From assembly GCA_036560705.1 (NCBI GenBank), contig DATBQR010000010.1:44637-108636 (forward strand): a stretch of 64,000 bases of DNA. Reading direction: 5' to 3'. The translations under genes were made by a program, and so were the position numbers. Below, one piece after another: positions 35,827-44,117 of this stretch. The notes under the pieces were generated by a model. The model saw nothing but the letters and a program-made list of their open reading frames with translations, was not told where the DNA came from and searched no databases. The stretch comes from RBG-16-66-20 sp036560705. Lineage in GTDB: Bacteria; Pseudomonadota; Gammaproteobacteria; Burkholderiales; SG8-39. Numbering within the stretch: position 1 is the stretch's first letter; every line of letters begins with the position of its first letter.

Positions 35827-36774
35827 ATGGAATTCTTCGTCATCTCGCTGCTGAACGGCGTCTCCTACGGGCTGCTGCTGTTCATGCTGTCCTCGGGGCT
35901 GACCCTGATCTTCAGCATGATGGGCGTGCTCAATTTCGCGCATGCGAGTTTCTACATGCTGGGCGCGTACCTCGCCTACACGCTCGGCCTGAAAATCGGC
36001 TTCTTTCCGGCGTTGTTCCTCGCGCCGCCCCTGGCCGGACTGGTCGGCGCGCTGGTCGAGCGCTACGGCCTGCGCAAGGTGCACCGCTACGGCCACGTGC
36101 CGGAACTGCTGTTCACCTTCGGCCTTGCCTATCTCATCGAGGAATCGGTCAAGGTGGTCTGGGGCCTCGCCGCGGTGCCCTACCGCGTCCCGGAATTCCT
36201 CGACGGCCACCTGTTTACCCTGTACTCGACGTCGTTTCCGAAACTGCGCGGATTCATGATGCTGGTGGCGCTGGCCATGCTCGCCGCGGTCTACCTGCTC
36301 CTCACGCGCACGCGCATCGGCCTCGTCATCCAGGCCGCGCTCACGCACCCGCAGACGGTGGAGGCGCTCGGCCACAACGTGCCGCGCGTGTTCATGCTCG
36401 TCTTCGGCGGCGGCTGCGCGCTGGCGGGCCTCGCCGGCGTGATCGGCGGCGTCGCCTTCGTCACCGAACCCTCGATGGCGGCGTCGGTGGGGCCGATCGT
36501 GTTCGTGGTCGCGGTGGTGGGCGGGATGGGCTCGCTCGCCGGCGCGTTCCTCGCCTCCCTGCTGATCGGCATCCTGCAGACCTTCGCCATCGCGCTCGAC
36601 TGGTCGCTCGCCGGCATGCTTGCCGCCGTCGGCATCCACGTCTCGGAGCAGACCTTCCTCTATTCGCTGTGGAAACTGCAACTGTCGCAGGTGGCGCCGG
36701 TGCTCCCCTACCTGCTGCTGGTGCTGATGCTCATATTCCGGCCCAAGGGCCTGCTCGGCACCAGGGCCGACTGA
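35827..36774 (+). CDS. livH: ABC transporter permease LivH type
   Basis: This 315-residue membrane protein has about eight predicted helices. SLLNGVSYGLLLFMLSSGLTLIFSMMGVLNFAHASFYMLGAY is the LivH N-terminal signature and VVVGGMGSLAGAFLASLLIGI marks the C-terminal half. It forms the channel with LivM, 15 bases downstream. It follows the terminator, so its transcription depends on read-through. Confidence 0.92.
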   Translation: MEFFVISLLNGVSYGLLLFMLSSGLTLIFSMMGVLNFAHASFYMLGAYLAYTLGLKIGFFPALFLAPPLAGLVGALVERYGLRKVHRYGHVPELLFTFGLAYLIEESVKVVWGLAAVPYRVPEFLDGHLFTLYSTSFPKLRGFMMLVALAMLAAVYLLLTRTRIGLVIQAALTHPQTVEALGHNVPRVFMLVFGGGCALAGLAGVIGGVAFVTEPSMAASVGPIVFVVAVVGGMGSLAGAFLASLLIGILQTFAIALDWSLAGMLAAVGIHVSEQTFLYSLWKLQLSQVAPVLPYLLLVLMLIFRPKGLLGTRAD

Positions 36775-36852
36775 CGGGTTTCACTGCACATGAAATACCA
36801 ACCTCTCAATATCGGCCGGGTTTCACCACGCGTGAAATACCAACCCCTCAAT
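36775..36852. repeat. 42-base tandem duplication over the livM start
   Basis: The segment CGGGTTTCAC, five variable bases, then (A/G)TGAAATACCAACC(T/C)CTCAAT occurs at 36775-36810 and again at 36817-36852. The period is 42 bases, which keeps the frame. Each copy holds a start codon and a TTTCAC/GTGAAA-like inverted repeat. The livM N-terminus therefore repeats KYQPLN. Confidence 0.85.
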
Positions 36853-38094
36853 CTCGCCCGCTGGATCATCTGGGGCGCCACCGCCCTGCTGATGGCGGTG
36901 CTGCCGCTCGTCTTCACGCAGGGCTTCGCCATCACGCTGATGTCGCAGATGGGCATCGCCATCATCTTCACGCTGTCCTACAACATGCTGCTCGGCCAGA
37001 GCGGCATGCTCTCTTTCGGCCACGCGGTGTACTCGGGCCTGGGCGCCTACATCGCGGTACACGTGCTGAACATGTCTTCGAAGGGGCAGCTCTGGATGCC
37101 GGTCTCGCTGCTGCCGCTGGTCGGCGGCCTGGCGGGCGCCTTCTTCGGCGTGCTGTTCGGCTACGTCACCACCAAGCGCGCCGGCACCACCTTCGCGATG
37201 ATCACGCTGGGCATCGGCGAGCTGGTGTTCTCCTGCTCGCTGATGTTCCCGGAGTTCTTCGGCGGCGAGGGCGGCGTCACCACCAACCGCGTCTTCGGCC
37301 AGCCCTTCCTCGGCATCAGCTTCGGGCCGGCGACGCAGGTGTACTACCTGATCGCGCTCTGGTGCCTCGCCTCGATGGCACTCATGTACGCCTGGTCGCA
37401 CACGCCGCTCGGGCGCATGGCCAACGCGGTGCGCGACAACCCCGAGCGCGCCGAGTTCGTCGGCTACGACACGCAGAAGGTGCGCTGGCTGACGCTGATC
37501 ATCTCGGCCTTCTTCGCCGGCGTCGCCGGCGCGCTCGGCTGCATCAACTTCGAGATCGTCACCGCGGAAAACGTCAGCGCGATCCGCTCCGGTGGCGTCC
37601 TGCTCGCCGCCTTCATCGGCGGCGTGGGCTTTTTCTTCGGGCCGATCATCGGCGCCTGCGTGTTCGTCTATTTCGTCGTCGCGCTCTCGGACCACACCAG
37701 GGCCTGGCAGCTCTACCTCGGCCTCTTCTTCATCCTCACGGTGATGTTCGCGCCCGGCGGCATCGCCAGCCTGGTGATGATGCAGCTGCCGGTGATCGCG
37801 CGGAAGCGCTTCGGCGAGCTGCTGCCGCACTACGCCAGGACCGGCGCGGCGGGCCTGCTGGTGCTGGCCGCGCTCATCCTCACCGTGGAGATGACCTACA
37901 AGGTCTCGGTGGACAGCGCCGACGGCACCGCGATGAGTCTCTTCGGCGTGGAGTTCGACGCTGCGGGCGCTCTGCCCTGGACCGTCGCCGGCGGCTTGTG
38001 GCTGGTGGGCGGCTGGCTGTTCCACAGGGCGCGCCGGCGCCTGGCGCGCACCTGGGGCGACATTCAAGCCGAAATCGCCGGGGTAAAAGCGTGA
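36790..38094 (+). CDS. livM: ABC transporter permease LivM type
   Basis: This protein is 434 residues if translation begins at ATG 36790, or 420 from GTG 36832 in the second repeat copy. Hydrophobic helices, the core FTLSYNMLLGQSGMLSFGHAVYSGLGAY and VRDNPERAEFVGYDTQKVRWL identify LivM. The C-terminal extension after about residue 340 adds two further membrane segments and is longer than usual. The stop overlaps livG as GTGA. N-terminal duplication makes the real start ambiguous. Confidence 0.9.
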   Translation: MKYQPLNIGRVSPRVKYQPLNLARWIIWGATALLMAVLPLVFTQGFAITLMSQMGIAIIFTLSYNMLLGQSGMLSFGHAVYSGLGAYIAVHVLNMSSKGQLWMPVSLLPLVGGLAGAFFGVLFGYVTTKRAGTTFAMITLGIGELVFSCSLMFPEFFGGEGGVTTNRVFGQPFLGISFGPATQVYYLIALWCLASMALMYAWSHTPLGRMANAVRDNPERAEFVGYDTQKVRWLTLIISAFFAGVAGALGCINFEIVTAENVSAIRSGGVLLAAFIGGVGFFFGPIIGACVFVYFVVALSDHTRAWQLYLGLFFILTVMFAPGGIASLVMMQLPVIARKRFGELLPHYARTGAAGLLVLAALILTVEMTYKVSVDSADGTAMSLFGVEFDAAGALPWTVAGGLWLVGGWLFHRARRRLARTWGDIQAEIAGVKA

Positions 38095-38873
38095 CCGGCA
38101 CCGCGCTGCAACTCGCCGCGGTGCGCAAGTCCTTCGGCAACACCGAGATCATCCGCGGCGTGGACCTCGCCATCCCGCGCGGCGAACGCCACGCCATCAT
38201 CGGCCCGAACGGCGCCGGCAAATCGACCCTGTTCAACCTCGTCAGCGGCCGTTTCCCGGTGAGTGCCGGCGCCATATCCCTGGACGGCGAGGACATCACG
38301 GGACTCAAGCCGTTCCAGATCAACCGCAAGGGGCTGTCGCGCAGCTTCCAGATCACCAACATTTTCCACAACCTGTCGGTGTTCGAGAACCTGCGCTGCG
38401 CGGTGCTCTGGTCGCTCGGCTACAAGTATTCGTTCTGGCACCGCCTGGACGGCCTGGCCGACGCGCGCCGGCGCGCCGAGGAGGTGCTCGAGTCCATCGG
38501 CCTCGCCAGCCGGCACAGCCGCTACGCGGGACTGCTGACCTACGCCGAGCAGCGCGCGCTGGAAATCGGCATCACCATCGCAGGCGGCGCCGGGGTGATC
38601 CTGCTCGACGAACCCACCGCGGGCATGAGCCGCTCGGAAACCGCCCACGTCGTGGAACTGATCCGCCGGGTGACGGAGGGCAAGACGCTGGTGATGGTGG
38701 AGCACGACATGGGCGTGGTGTTCAACCTCGCCGACCGCATCAGCGTGCTGGTCTACGGCGAAGTGCTCGCCACCGGCACGCCTGAGGAAATCCGCGCCAA
38801 CGCCGCGGTGCAGGAAGCGTACCTCGGTACAGTCCATAAGGATGAAACCCGGACGGAGACCTCCCGTGCTTGA
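38091..38873 (+). CDS. livG: ABC transporter ATP-binding protein LivG type
   Basis: This 260-residue ATPase starts at GTG 38091, overlapping the livM stop. Walker A GPNGAGKSTLFNLVSG is canonical; LLTYAEQRALEIGI replaces the usual LSGGQ-type signature, as in some LivG relatives; Walker B ILLDEPTAGMSRSE and the histidine in MVEHDMGVVF follow. It works as a pair with LivF. The normal Walker lysine here matters because its partner has arginine. Confidence 0.92.
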   Translation: MTGTALQLAAVRKSFGNTEIIRGVDLAIPRGERHAIIGPNGAGKSTLFNLVSGRFPVSAGAISLDGEDITGLKPFQINRKGLSRSFQITNIFHNLSVFENLRCAVLWSLGYKYSFWHRLDGLADARRRAEEVLESIGLASRHSRYAGLLTYAEQRALEIGITIAGGAGVILLDEPTAGMSRSETAHVVELIRRVTEGKTLVMVEHDMGVVFNLADRISVLVYGEVLATGTPEEIRANAAVQEAYLGTVHKDETRTETSRA

Positions 38874-39561
38874 GGTCCGGGATCTGCACGCCTACTACGG
38901 CAAGAGCCACATCCTGCACGGCGTGCAACTCGATGTGCGCGAGGGCGAGATCGTCTCCATCCTCGGGCGCAACGGCGTCGGCCGCTCGACCACCATCAAG
39001 GCGATCATGGGGATGGTGGAATGCAGCGGCTCGGTGAAATTCCGCGGCGAGCAGATGGTCGGCCGCAAGGCTTTCCAGATCGCCCACCAAGGCCTGGGCT
39101 ATGTCCCGGAGAACCGCGACATCTTTCCCACGCTCACGGTACGCCACAACCTGCTGCTCGGCCAGAAGGCGGCGAAGCCCTCGGCGCGCTGGAAGATGGA
39201 GGAAATGTTCGAGCTCTTCCCACGCCTGAAGGAACGGGCGGACAACGAGGCGGGCGTGCTCTCCGGCGGCGAGCAGCAGATGCTCACCTTGTGCCGCACG
39301 CTGATGGGCGACCCGGCACTGGTGATGATCGACGAGCCGACCGAGGGCCTCGCCCCCAAGATCATCGAGCAGGTGGCGCGCTTGTTCGAGGAGATCCGCA
39401 AGCGCGGAATATCGATCCTGCTGGTGGAACAGAAGCTGGCTATCGCGCTCGACATCTCCGAGCGCCTCTATGTCATGGGCCACGGCCGCATCGTCTTCGA
39501 GGGCGCCCCGCGCGACGTGCGCGAAAACGCCGCGATGCGAAAAGAGTGGCTTGAGGTCTAG
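38866..39561 (+). CDS. livF: ABC transporter ATP-binding protein LivF type
   Basis: This 231-residue ATPase completes the importer. It has VLSGGEQQML, Walker B ALVMIDEPTEGLAPK and LVEQKLAIAL. The Walker A reads GRNGVGRST, with arginine at residue 40 (codon 38983-38985) where lysine is normal. GTG 38866 is chosen because GGAG lies seven bases upstream and the protein then begins LEVRDLHAYYGK like other LivF proteins; ATG 38842 would add eight residues. It overlaps livG by eight bases. Confidence 0.92.
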   Translation: MLEVRDLHAYYGKSHILHGVQLDVREGEIVSILGRNGVGRSTTIKAIMGMVECSGSVKFRGEQMVGRKAFQIAHQGLGYVPENRDIFPTLTVRHNLLLGQKAAKPSARWKMEEMFELFPRLKERADNEAGVLSGGEQQMLTLCRTLMGDPALVMIDEPTEGLAPKIIEQVARLFEEIRKRGISILLVEQKLAIALDISERLYVMGHGRIVFEGAPRDVRENAAMRKEWLEV

Positions 39562-39568
39562 AAATCGG

Positions 39569-39636
39569 TAGAAATCGGGGTCAGAGCCCGATGTCGAAGC
39601 GGCGCACTGAAATCGGGCTCTGACCCCGATTTTCTA
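39569..39636. repeat. Long inverted repeat between convergent genes (REP-like or bidirectional terminator)
   Basis: The 24-base arm at 39569-39592 is complementary to 39612-39636 apart from one extra T, around a 19-base loop. The arm contains GGGGTCAGAGCCCGAT. It includes the stop of the minus-strand gene and begins eight bases after the livF stop. An incomplete extra copy (GAAATCGG) precedes the first arm. It could end transcription from both sides, or be a dispersed repeat. Confidence 0.75.
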
Positions 39637-40029
39637 CGGCATCTGAATCTTGCCGCCGCCCCCCGGCGGCATCGGCGGCAGGCCGCCCTGCGGGACGACG
39701 ATGGACGAGGCCTGCTGGCGGCGTAGCTCCTGCAGCTCCCGCACCGTGCGTTCGATCGCGGCCTTGGCGGCGCCGCCGAACATCGTCGCCGCCTCCTCAA
39801 GGTTCTTCGCCTCCAACGCGAAATTGATCGGCAGCGCGCCCATCTGGCTCATCACCTGCGTTTCGCCGACGTAGAGGACTTCGCGGCCGGGATCGCGCAC
39901 GCCGTTGCCATCCACCGGCGTCATGCGCCGGATCGTGCCGACGCGCCGGTCGGTGAAAATCTCCTCCAGCCAGAGGTCCTTCGCGTTCATGTCCGGCTCG
40001 ATCATGCGTTCGTCTTGTCGTGTCGCCAT
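39634..40029 (-). CDS. Conserved hypothetical protein
   Basis: This 131-residue cytoplasmic protein begins ATRQDERMIEPDMNAKDLW, then has EEIFTDRRVGTIRRMTPV and LYVGETQVMSQMGALPINFALEAKNLEEAA, and a helical ERTVRELQELRRQQASSIVVP. The tail is proline and glycine rich. I recognise a conserved betaproteobacterial family of unknown function but no domain name. The start ATG 40029 is 48 bases from the NadX stop. Transcription probably continues from nadX. Confidence 0.7.
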   Translation of the reverse strand: MATRQDERMIEPDMNAKDLWLEEIFTDRRVGTIRRMTPVDGNGVRDPGREVLYVGETQVMSQMGALPINFALEAKNLEEAATMFGGAAKAAIERTVRELQELRRQQASSIVVPQGGLPPMPPGGGGKIQMP

Positions 40030-40076
40030 GCTCGCCTCAGCGCTTGGGAAAATAGTTGGAGAATTGTCGCACGGAG

Positions 40077-40892
40077 TTACGTGCCGTACCGCACCGGCGA
40101 ATTGAACTGCCTGAACGCGGCGAGGGCGCTGTAGCAGGCGAGCATGGCGGTCTTGGGATTGTCGGGGAACGGCACGCTCTCGAACTTGAGGCTGATGCGT
40201 CCCGTCTTTCCAGAAATGTTGATGTAGTGGGTGTTGAGCGTCAGCGCCGGATCGGCCACCACTTTCAGCCGCGTGCGGTCGAAGCCGATGCCGGCCATCG
40301 ACAGCGCCGCGGCAATGTTCACATTGGCGGGGAAATGCGGCACGCCCTCGCGCGCGCTGCCCTCGAACAGCGTGACGGGGCCGCTCAGGCGGTCGAGGTC
40401 GAGGTTCATTTTCTCGACGTAAGGAATGCCCTGCCACGCCGCGGGCGGCTTGGTGACGGCGATCTCCACCGTATCCACGCCGGCCGCGCACGCTGCTTTG
40501 AGCGCATCCAGCCCGCCGATGCCGCCGGAGGGAACGTAAAGCAGCGCCTTGTGCTTCGCCGCGGCGGTTTCCAGCCGTGCGCGCAGCGCATCGTCGCAGA
40601 GGGCGCCGCCGGAGAGAACCATCACGGCGATGCCGCGGTTGAGCAGCGATTCGGCATGGTCGCGCACCGCGTCGTGCGAGGCGGCCTCGATCACCATTGC
40701 GGGCCGTTTTTCGATCAGCGCATCCAGGCTGGTGACGTAGGGCAGCTTGTACTCGGCCGCCAGCGCCTTGCCGCGCGAGGCCGCGCTCCTGCCCTGGATC
40801 GCCGCCACTTCGGCGTCGTCCATGTCGCCGCGGCGGATATGCTCGAGAAACAGCCGCGCGATGACGCCGCCGCCAATGATGCCGATGCGCAT
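40077..40892 (-). CDS. nadX: L-aspartate dehydrogenase NadX-like
   Basis: This 271-residue NAD(P)-dependent enzyme forms iminoaspartate from aspartate, or reduces related oxo acids. The Rossmann motif IGIIGGGVIARLFLEHI, VPSGGIGGLDALKAA, HFPANVNIAAALSMAGIG and the terminal NPKTAMLACYSALAAF match the family. GGGAGGA before ATG 40892 supports the start. No nadA or nadC is nearby, so it may have a catabolic rather than NAD-synthesis role. Confidence 0.88.
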   Translation of the reverse strand: MRIGIIGGGVIARLFLEHIRRGDMDDAEVAAIQGRSAASRGKALAAEYKLPYVTSLDALIEKRPAMVIEAASHDAVRDHAESLLNRGIAVMVLSGGALCDDALRARLETAAAKHKALLYVPSGGIGGLDALKAACAAGVDTVEIAVTKPPAAWQGIPYVEKMNLDLDRLSGPVTLFEGSAREGVPHFPANVNIAAALSMAGIGFDRTRLKVVADPALTLNTHYINISGKTGRISLKFESVPFPDNPKTAMLACYSALAAFRQFNSPVRYGT

Positions 40893-40938
40893 GACCAGAT
40901 CCTCCCTGGCGCTTACTTTACAACGGGAGTTCTGGGGG

Positions 40939-41205
40939 CTACCTGAGGTTCTTCAGGTTCATCGCCACCATCGCGAGCTGCGTGGTGATGGCGGTGTGCT
41001 CCGGCTTTTCCTGGATCCAGGTGAGGGCGGCGACGACATTGGAGCCGATCTCCGCGGGGGGCATGGTCTCGACGGCGGCGAAGCGCGCCGCGAGTTCCGC
41101 GAGGCCGGCAGCAGTAGCCAGCGCGCGCACCTGCACCAGCCGCTCGACGATCGCAGCCCGGTCCAGGTTGGTCGGCCATCTCAGCGTTTCGTTCTCGTTG
41201 CTCAC
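40939..41205 (-). CDS. Small hypothetical protein
   Basis: This 88-residue, mostly helical protein starts with GTG 41205 (SNENETLRWPTNLDRAAIVERLVQV). No motif, signal or membrane segment is visible and I do not recognise a family. Only a weak ribosome site precedes it. Codon composition is like its neighbours, and it is co-directional with nadX, 46 bases downstream. It could be a small regulatory or accessory protein. Confidence 0.5.
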   Translation of the reverse strand: MSNENETLRWPTNLDRAAIVERLVQVRALATAAGLAELAARFAAVETMPPAEIGSNVVAALTWIQEKPEHTAITTQLAMVAMNLKNLR

Positions 41206-41263
41206 GCTTTCACCATGGGCCGCACCCTACCCGGTTTCTCCCGATCGGACAGCGGGATAACAT

Positions 41264-41281
41264 CTATTTCTCACTATTTCT
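41264..41281. promoter_or_regulatory. 10-base-period direct repeat in a promoter-like gap
   Basis: CTATTTCT occurs at 41264-41271 and 41274-41281, one helical turn apart, in an A/T-rich gap of 104 bases (41206-41309) between two co-directional genes. CGGGATA (41253-41259) and TATCCCG (41288-41294) flank it as an inverted repeat. This is the only room for a promoter of the downstream small gene and nadX. Confidence 0.35.
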
Positions 41282-41309
41282 TACCGATATCCCGACCAAC
41301 GGCGGGTAT

Positions 41310-42857
41310 TCAGGGACGAAAGCCGAACCAGCTGCGCCCCGGCGTGCGCAGCGGCGCGGCGAGTTCGGCGAACTCGCACAGCAGCCGGCGCGTATGGCGC
41401 GGATCGATGATTTCCTCGATGTCGTAGCGCTCGGCGCCGCGCATCGGCGAGGCGAACTTGCGGATGCGCTGTTCGATCTCGGCATGCCTGGCGGCCGGGT
41501 CGGGTGCGGCCTCTATTTCGGCCTTGTAGGCGGCTTCCAGGCCGCCGGCGATCGGCAGCGAACCCCACTCGGCCGAGGGCCAGGCCATGCGCATGCCGTA
41601 GCGCGAGGAATTCTGGTGCAGCGCACCGGCGACGCCGAACAGCTTGCGCACGATCACCGAACACCAAGGCACGCTGGATTGCAGGATCGCCGCCGCGGCG
41701 CGCATGCCGTAGCGGATAGTGCCTTCTTTCTCCGCTTCCGGACCGATGAGGAATCCCGGCACGTCCACCAGGTGCACCACCGGAAGGTGGAAGGTCTGCG
41801 CCAGATCGACGAAGCGCATCACCTTTTCCGAGGCGCGCGCGGTCCAGGCGCCCCCGTAGTGCATCGGGTCGCCCGCCATGATCGCCACCGGCCAGCCGGA
41901 AAGCCGCGCAAAGCCGGTGATGATCGAGCGGCCCCACAGCTTGCCCGTCTCGAAGAATGAATCCCTGTCGACGACCGAGGCGATGATCTTGCGCATGGCG
42001 TAGACCTTGCGCGGATCGCGCGGCACCGCCTCGATCAGCCAGGGATCGGCACGCTCCGGGTCGTCCTTGTTTTCTTTTCTTTCGGAAAGGTCATGAACGG
42101 AATTGGGTAGATAGGAGAGGAAACGCCGCGCTTTCTCGAACGCATCATCTTCGCTCGCCGCCTCGTCGTCCACCGCGCCGTTGCGCGTGTGGATGTGACT
42201 GCCGCCCAGTTCGTTCTTCTCGAACTTGCCGTGCGTCCACTGCACCACCGGCGGTCCGGCGACGAACATCTGCGACGTGTCCTTCACCATCACCGAGTAG
42301 TGGCTGGCGACCACGCGCGCCGCGCCCAGGCCTGCCACCGAACCGAGCGCGAGCGACACCACCGGAATCTCCGAGAGGTTGTCGGTCCACCAGTCCCACA
42401 GGAAAGCCTTCGGCATCGGCGAATGGCCCTGCATCTCCAGGTTTTTCACCGAGCCGCCGCCGCCCGTGCCGTCCACCAGGCGCACCAGCGGCAGGCGCAG
42501 GTCGCAGGCCATGCGCTCCACCGCGAGCAATTTGTTCTTGATGCCGCCGTCGTTGGCGCCGCCGCGCACGGTGAAATCGTCGCCGGTGACCGCCACCGGC
42601 CGCCCGCCGATGCGCCCGCGCCCCATGACGAGATTCGCGGGCGTGAAATCCGCGAGCTCGCCATCCGCACCGTATTGCGCAACGCCCGCCAGGCCGCCGA
42701 TCTCATGGAAGGAACCCTTGTCGAGCAGGCGATCGACGCGCTCGCGCACCGTCAGCTTGCCGCCGTCGTGCTGGCGCTTGACCTTGTCCGGCCCGCCCAT
42801 GCGCCTGGCGAGTTCCTCGCGCCGGCGCAGCTCCTCGATTTCCTTTTCCCAGCTCAT
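41310..42857 (-). CDS. Acyl-CoA carboxylase beta subunit (carboxyltransferase)
   Basis: This 515-residue protein moves CO2 from carboxybiotin to an acyl-CoA. GGKLTVRERVDRLLDKGSFHEIGG, the oxyanion region GSVAGLGAARVVASHYSVM and the second half DVPGFLIGPEAEKEGTIRYG are those of propionyl/methylcrotonyl-type subunits. No biotin carboxylase or biotin carrier gene is adjacent, so the partner must be elsewhere. It overlaps the ArsR gene by four bases. A rare-codon island covers about 42067-42115. Confidence 0.9.
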   Translation of the reverse strand: MSWEKEIEELRRREELARRMGGPDKVKRQHDGGKLTVRERVDRLLDKGSFHEIGGLAGVAQYGADGELADFTPANLVMGRGRIGGRPVAVTGDDFTVRGGANDGGIKNKLLAVERMACDLRLPLVRLVDGTGGGGSVKNLEMQGHSPMPKAFLWDWWTDNLSEIPVVSLALGSVAGLGAARVVASHYSVMVKDTSQMFVAGPPVVQWTHGKFEKNELGGSHIHTRNGAVDDEAASEDDAFEKARRFLSYLPNSVHDLSERKENKDDPERADPWLIEAVPRDPRKVYAMRKIIASVVDRDSFFETGKLWGRSIITGFARLSGWPVAIMAGDPMHYGGAWTARASEKVMRFVDLAQTFHLPVVHLVDVPGFLIGPEAEKEGTIRYGMRAAAAILQSSVPWCSVIVRKLFGVAGALHQNSSRYGMRMAWPSAEWGSLPIAGGLEAAYKAEIEAAPDPAARHAEIEQRIRKFASPMRGAERYDIEEIIDPRHTRRLLCEFAELAAPLRTPGRSWFGFRP

Positions 42858-43564
42858 CGCGATGAGAGTAGCAGTGCGCCCTCGAGTTCGGTCTGCCCGA
42901 TTTTCGTCACGTCCAGCTCACGCGAGTCGGCATTCCTCCGCAGCCAGCGGCGCTCGATGAAGGTATCCAGCATCGTCACCGCCAGCGGCCCGGCGAAGTG
43001 ATCCTGGCGCTCGGACCAGTCGACGCAGCCATACAGCAATCGCCTGTCCGGCGAAGCCAGGTCGCCCCCGGTGGACAGATTCCACTGCTTCAGCCCGGCG
43101 ACACCCGCGGGGGTCAGCGGGTAGTCGTTCCCGTCGCCCTCGCCGGCACGCACCCAGCCGCGCAACACGAAGGACCTGCACAGTCGAACGCCCAGGCTTC
43201 CCGCGAGGTGGCCATAACAGCTTCGCGCGTGGCGCAGGCCGCGCATGGCGGGCGCCTGCCATCGGGTCGTCTCCGAAAGCGCGCCATCGGCAACGCGCAG
43301 CAGGGACTCGAGCGCATGCGCCACATTGGCGTCGGCAAGCGCGAAATAGCGGTGACGGCCCTGCGCGCGCACCCGCGCCAGCCGCTCGTCGACCAGCAGT
43401 TTCAGATGCTCCGACGCGGTGGACGCAGCGACCCCGGCATGCTCGGCAAGCTCGCGGGCCGTATAGCAGCGCCCGTCCAGCAGCCGCGACAGCATGAGCG
43501 CGCGCGTCGGGTCGCCAATCGCCGCTGCCACGCGCGCAAAGCGCGGCTGGACCACCGGGCCCAC
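42854..43564 (-). CDS. ArsR-family transcriptional regulator with C-terminal domain
   Basis: This 236-residue protein has an N-terminal winged helix (AAAIGDPTRALMLSRLL, CYTARELAEHAGVAASTASEHLKLL, ARVRAQGRHRYFALAD) and about 130 further residues not seen in simple ArsR repressors. No paired metal-binding cysteines are visible in the HTH, so it is probably not a metal sensor. GTG 43564 shares one base with the preceding stop (TAGTG). It overlaps the carboxyltransferase gene and may control it. Confidence 0.85.
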   Translation of the reverse strand: MGPVVQPRFARVAAAIGDPTRALMLSRLLDGRCYTARELAEHAGVAASTASEHLKLLVDERLARVRAQGRHRYFALADANVAHALESLLRVADGALSETTRWQAPAMRGLRHARSCYGHLAGSLGVRLCRSFVLRGWVRAGEGDGNDYPLTPAGVAGLKQWNLSTGGDLASPDRRLLYGCVDWSERQDHFAGPLAVTMLDTFIERRWLRRNADSRELDVTKIGQTELEGALLLSSR

Positions 43565-43947
43565 TAGAGATCCACAGGCGGCGCGGGATGCGGGCGATCG
43601 CCCCGCTCGACCGGCGCGTGAAACGGCGGCGCCTCAGCTCTTTCGTACAGCCCGTAGTCGCGCACCACGTTCGCCACGCGCAGCCGGTAATCGTCGAAGA
43701 TGCCCGCGCGCCCGGCAGCCTGCGTCGCACGATGGCCGGCGTGTTCGCGCCAGGCGCGCACCGACGCCTCGTCCCTCCAGAATGACAGGGAGACCAGCTT
43801 GCGTGGATTGGTCACGCTTTGAAATCGCTCCACCGAGATGAAGCCATCGACCTGACGCAGCGCAGGCTCCAGCCGCGCCGCATGCTCGAGATAGGCGGCG
43901 TAGCCGCCCTCCTCGCTAGGCTGTACTTCGAAAATGACGGCGATCAT
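43564..43947 (-). CDS. Antibiotic-biosynthesis-monooxygenase-domain protein
   Basis: This 127-residue protein has the ABM ferredoxin-like fold: MIAVIFEVQPSEEGGYAAYLEHAARLEPALRQVDGFISVERF, then LVSLSFWRDEASVRAWREHAGH. Such proteins are cofactor-free oxygenases or heme-associated enzymes; many have no known role. A proline-rich tail ends in PHPAPPVDL. It overlaps genes on both sides, in one unit with the ArsR regulator. Confidence 0.85.
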   Translation of the reverse strand: MIAVIFEVQPSEEGGYAAYLEHAARLEPALRQVDGFISVERFQSVTNPRKLVSLSFWRDEASVRAWREHAGHRATQAAGRAGIFDDYRLRVANVVRDYGLYERAEAPPFHAPVERGDRPHPAPPVDL

Positions 43948-44117
43948 CGCATGGTCCTCTCGAGAAACGCATTGACGCTATTGTGCAGCACCGTGCGCTG
44001 CGATTCCAGGTGCAGCAGGTGCGTGCCACGCTCTATCCTCGTGTCGGTCTTGTCGCGGCTGCCCAGCGCAAGGCCGGGTTGGCCCGGCTCCTCGAGACGA
44101 ATGCGTTCTCCCACCAT
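43944..44117 (-). CDS. Short ORF, alpha/beta-hydrolase C-terminal remnant
   Basis: This 57-residue frame starts at ATG 44117 with AAAGGAG five bases upstream, a strong ribosome site, and its stop overlaps the ABM start as ATGA. GLALGSRDKTDTR and ERGTHLLHLESQRTVLHNSVNAFL look like the acid and histidine region of an alpha/beta hydrolase end. The catalytic serine part is absent from upstream sequence. It is either a truncated gene kept for coupling or a small protein in its own right. Confidence 0.5.
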   Translation of the reverse strand: MVGERIRLEEPGQPGLALGSRDKTDTRIERGTHLLHLESQRTVLHNSVNAFLERTMR

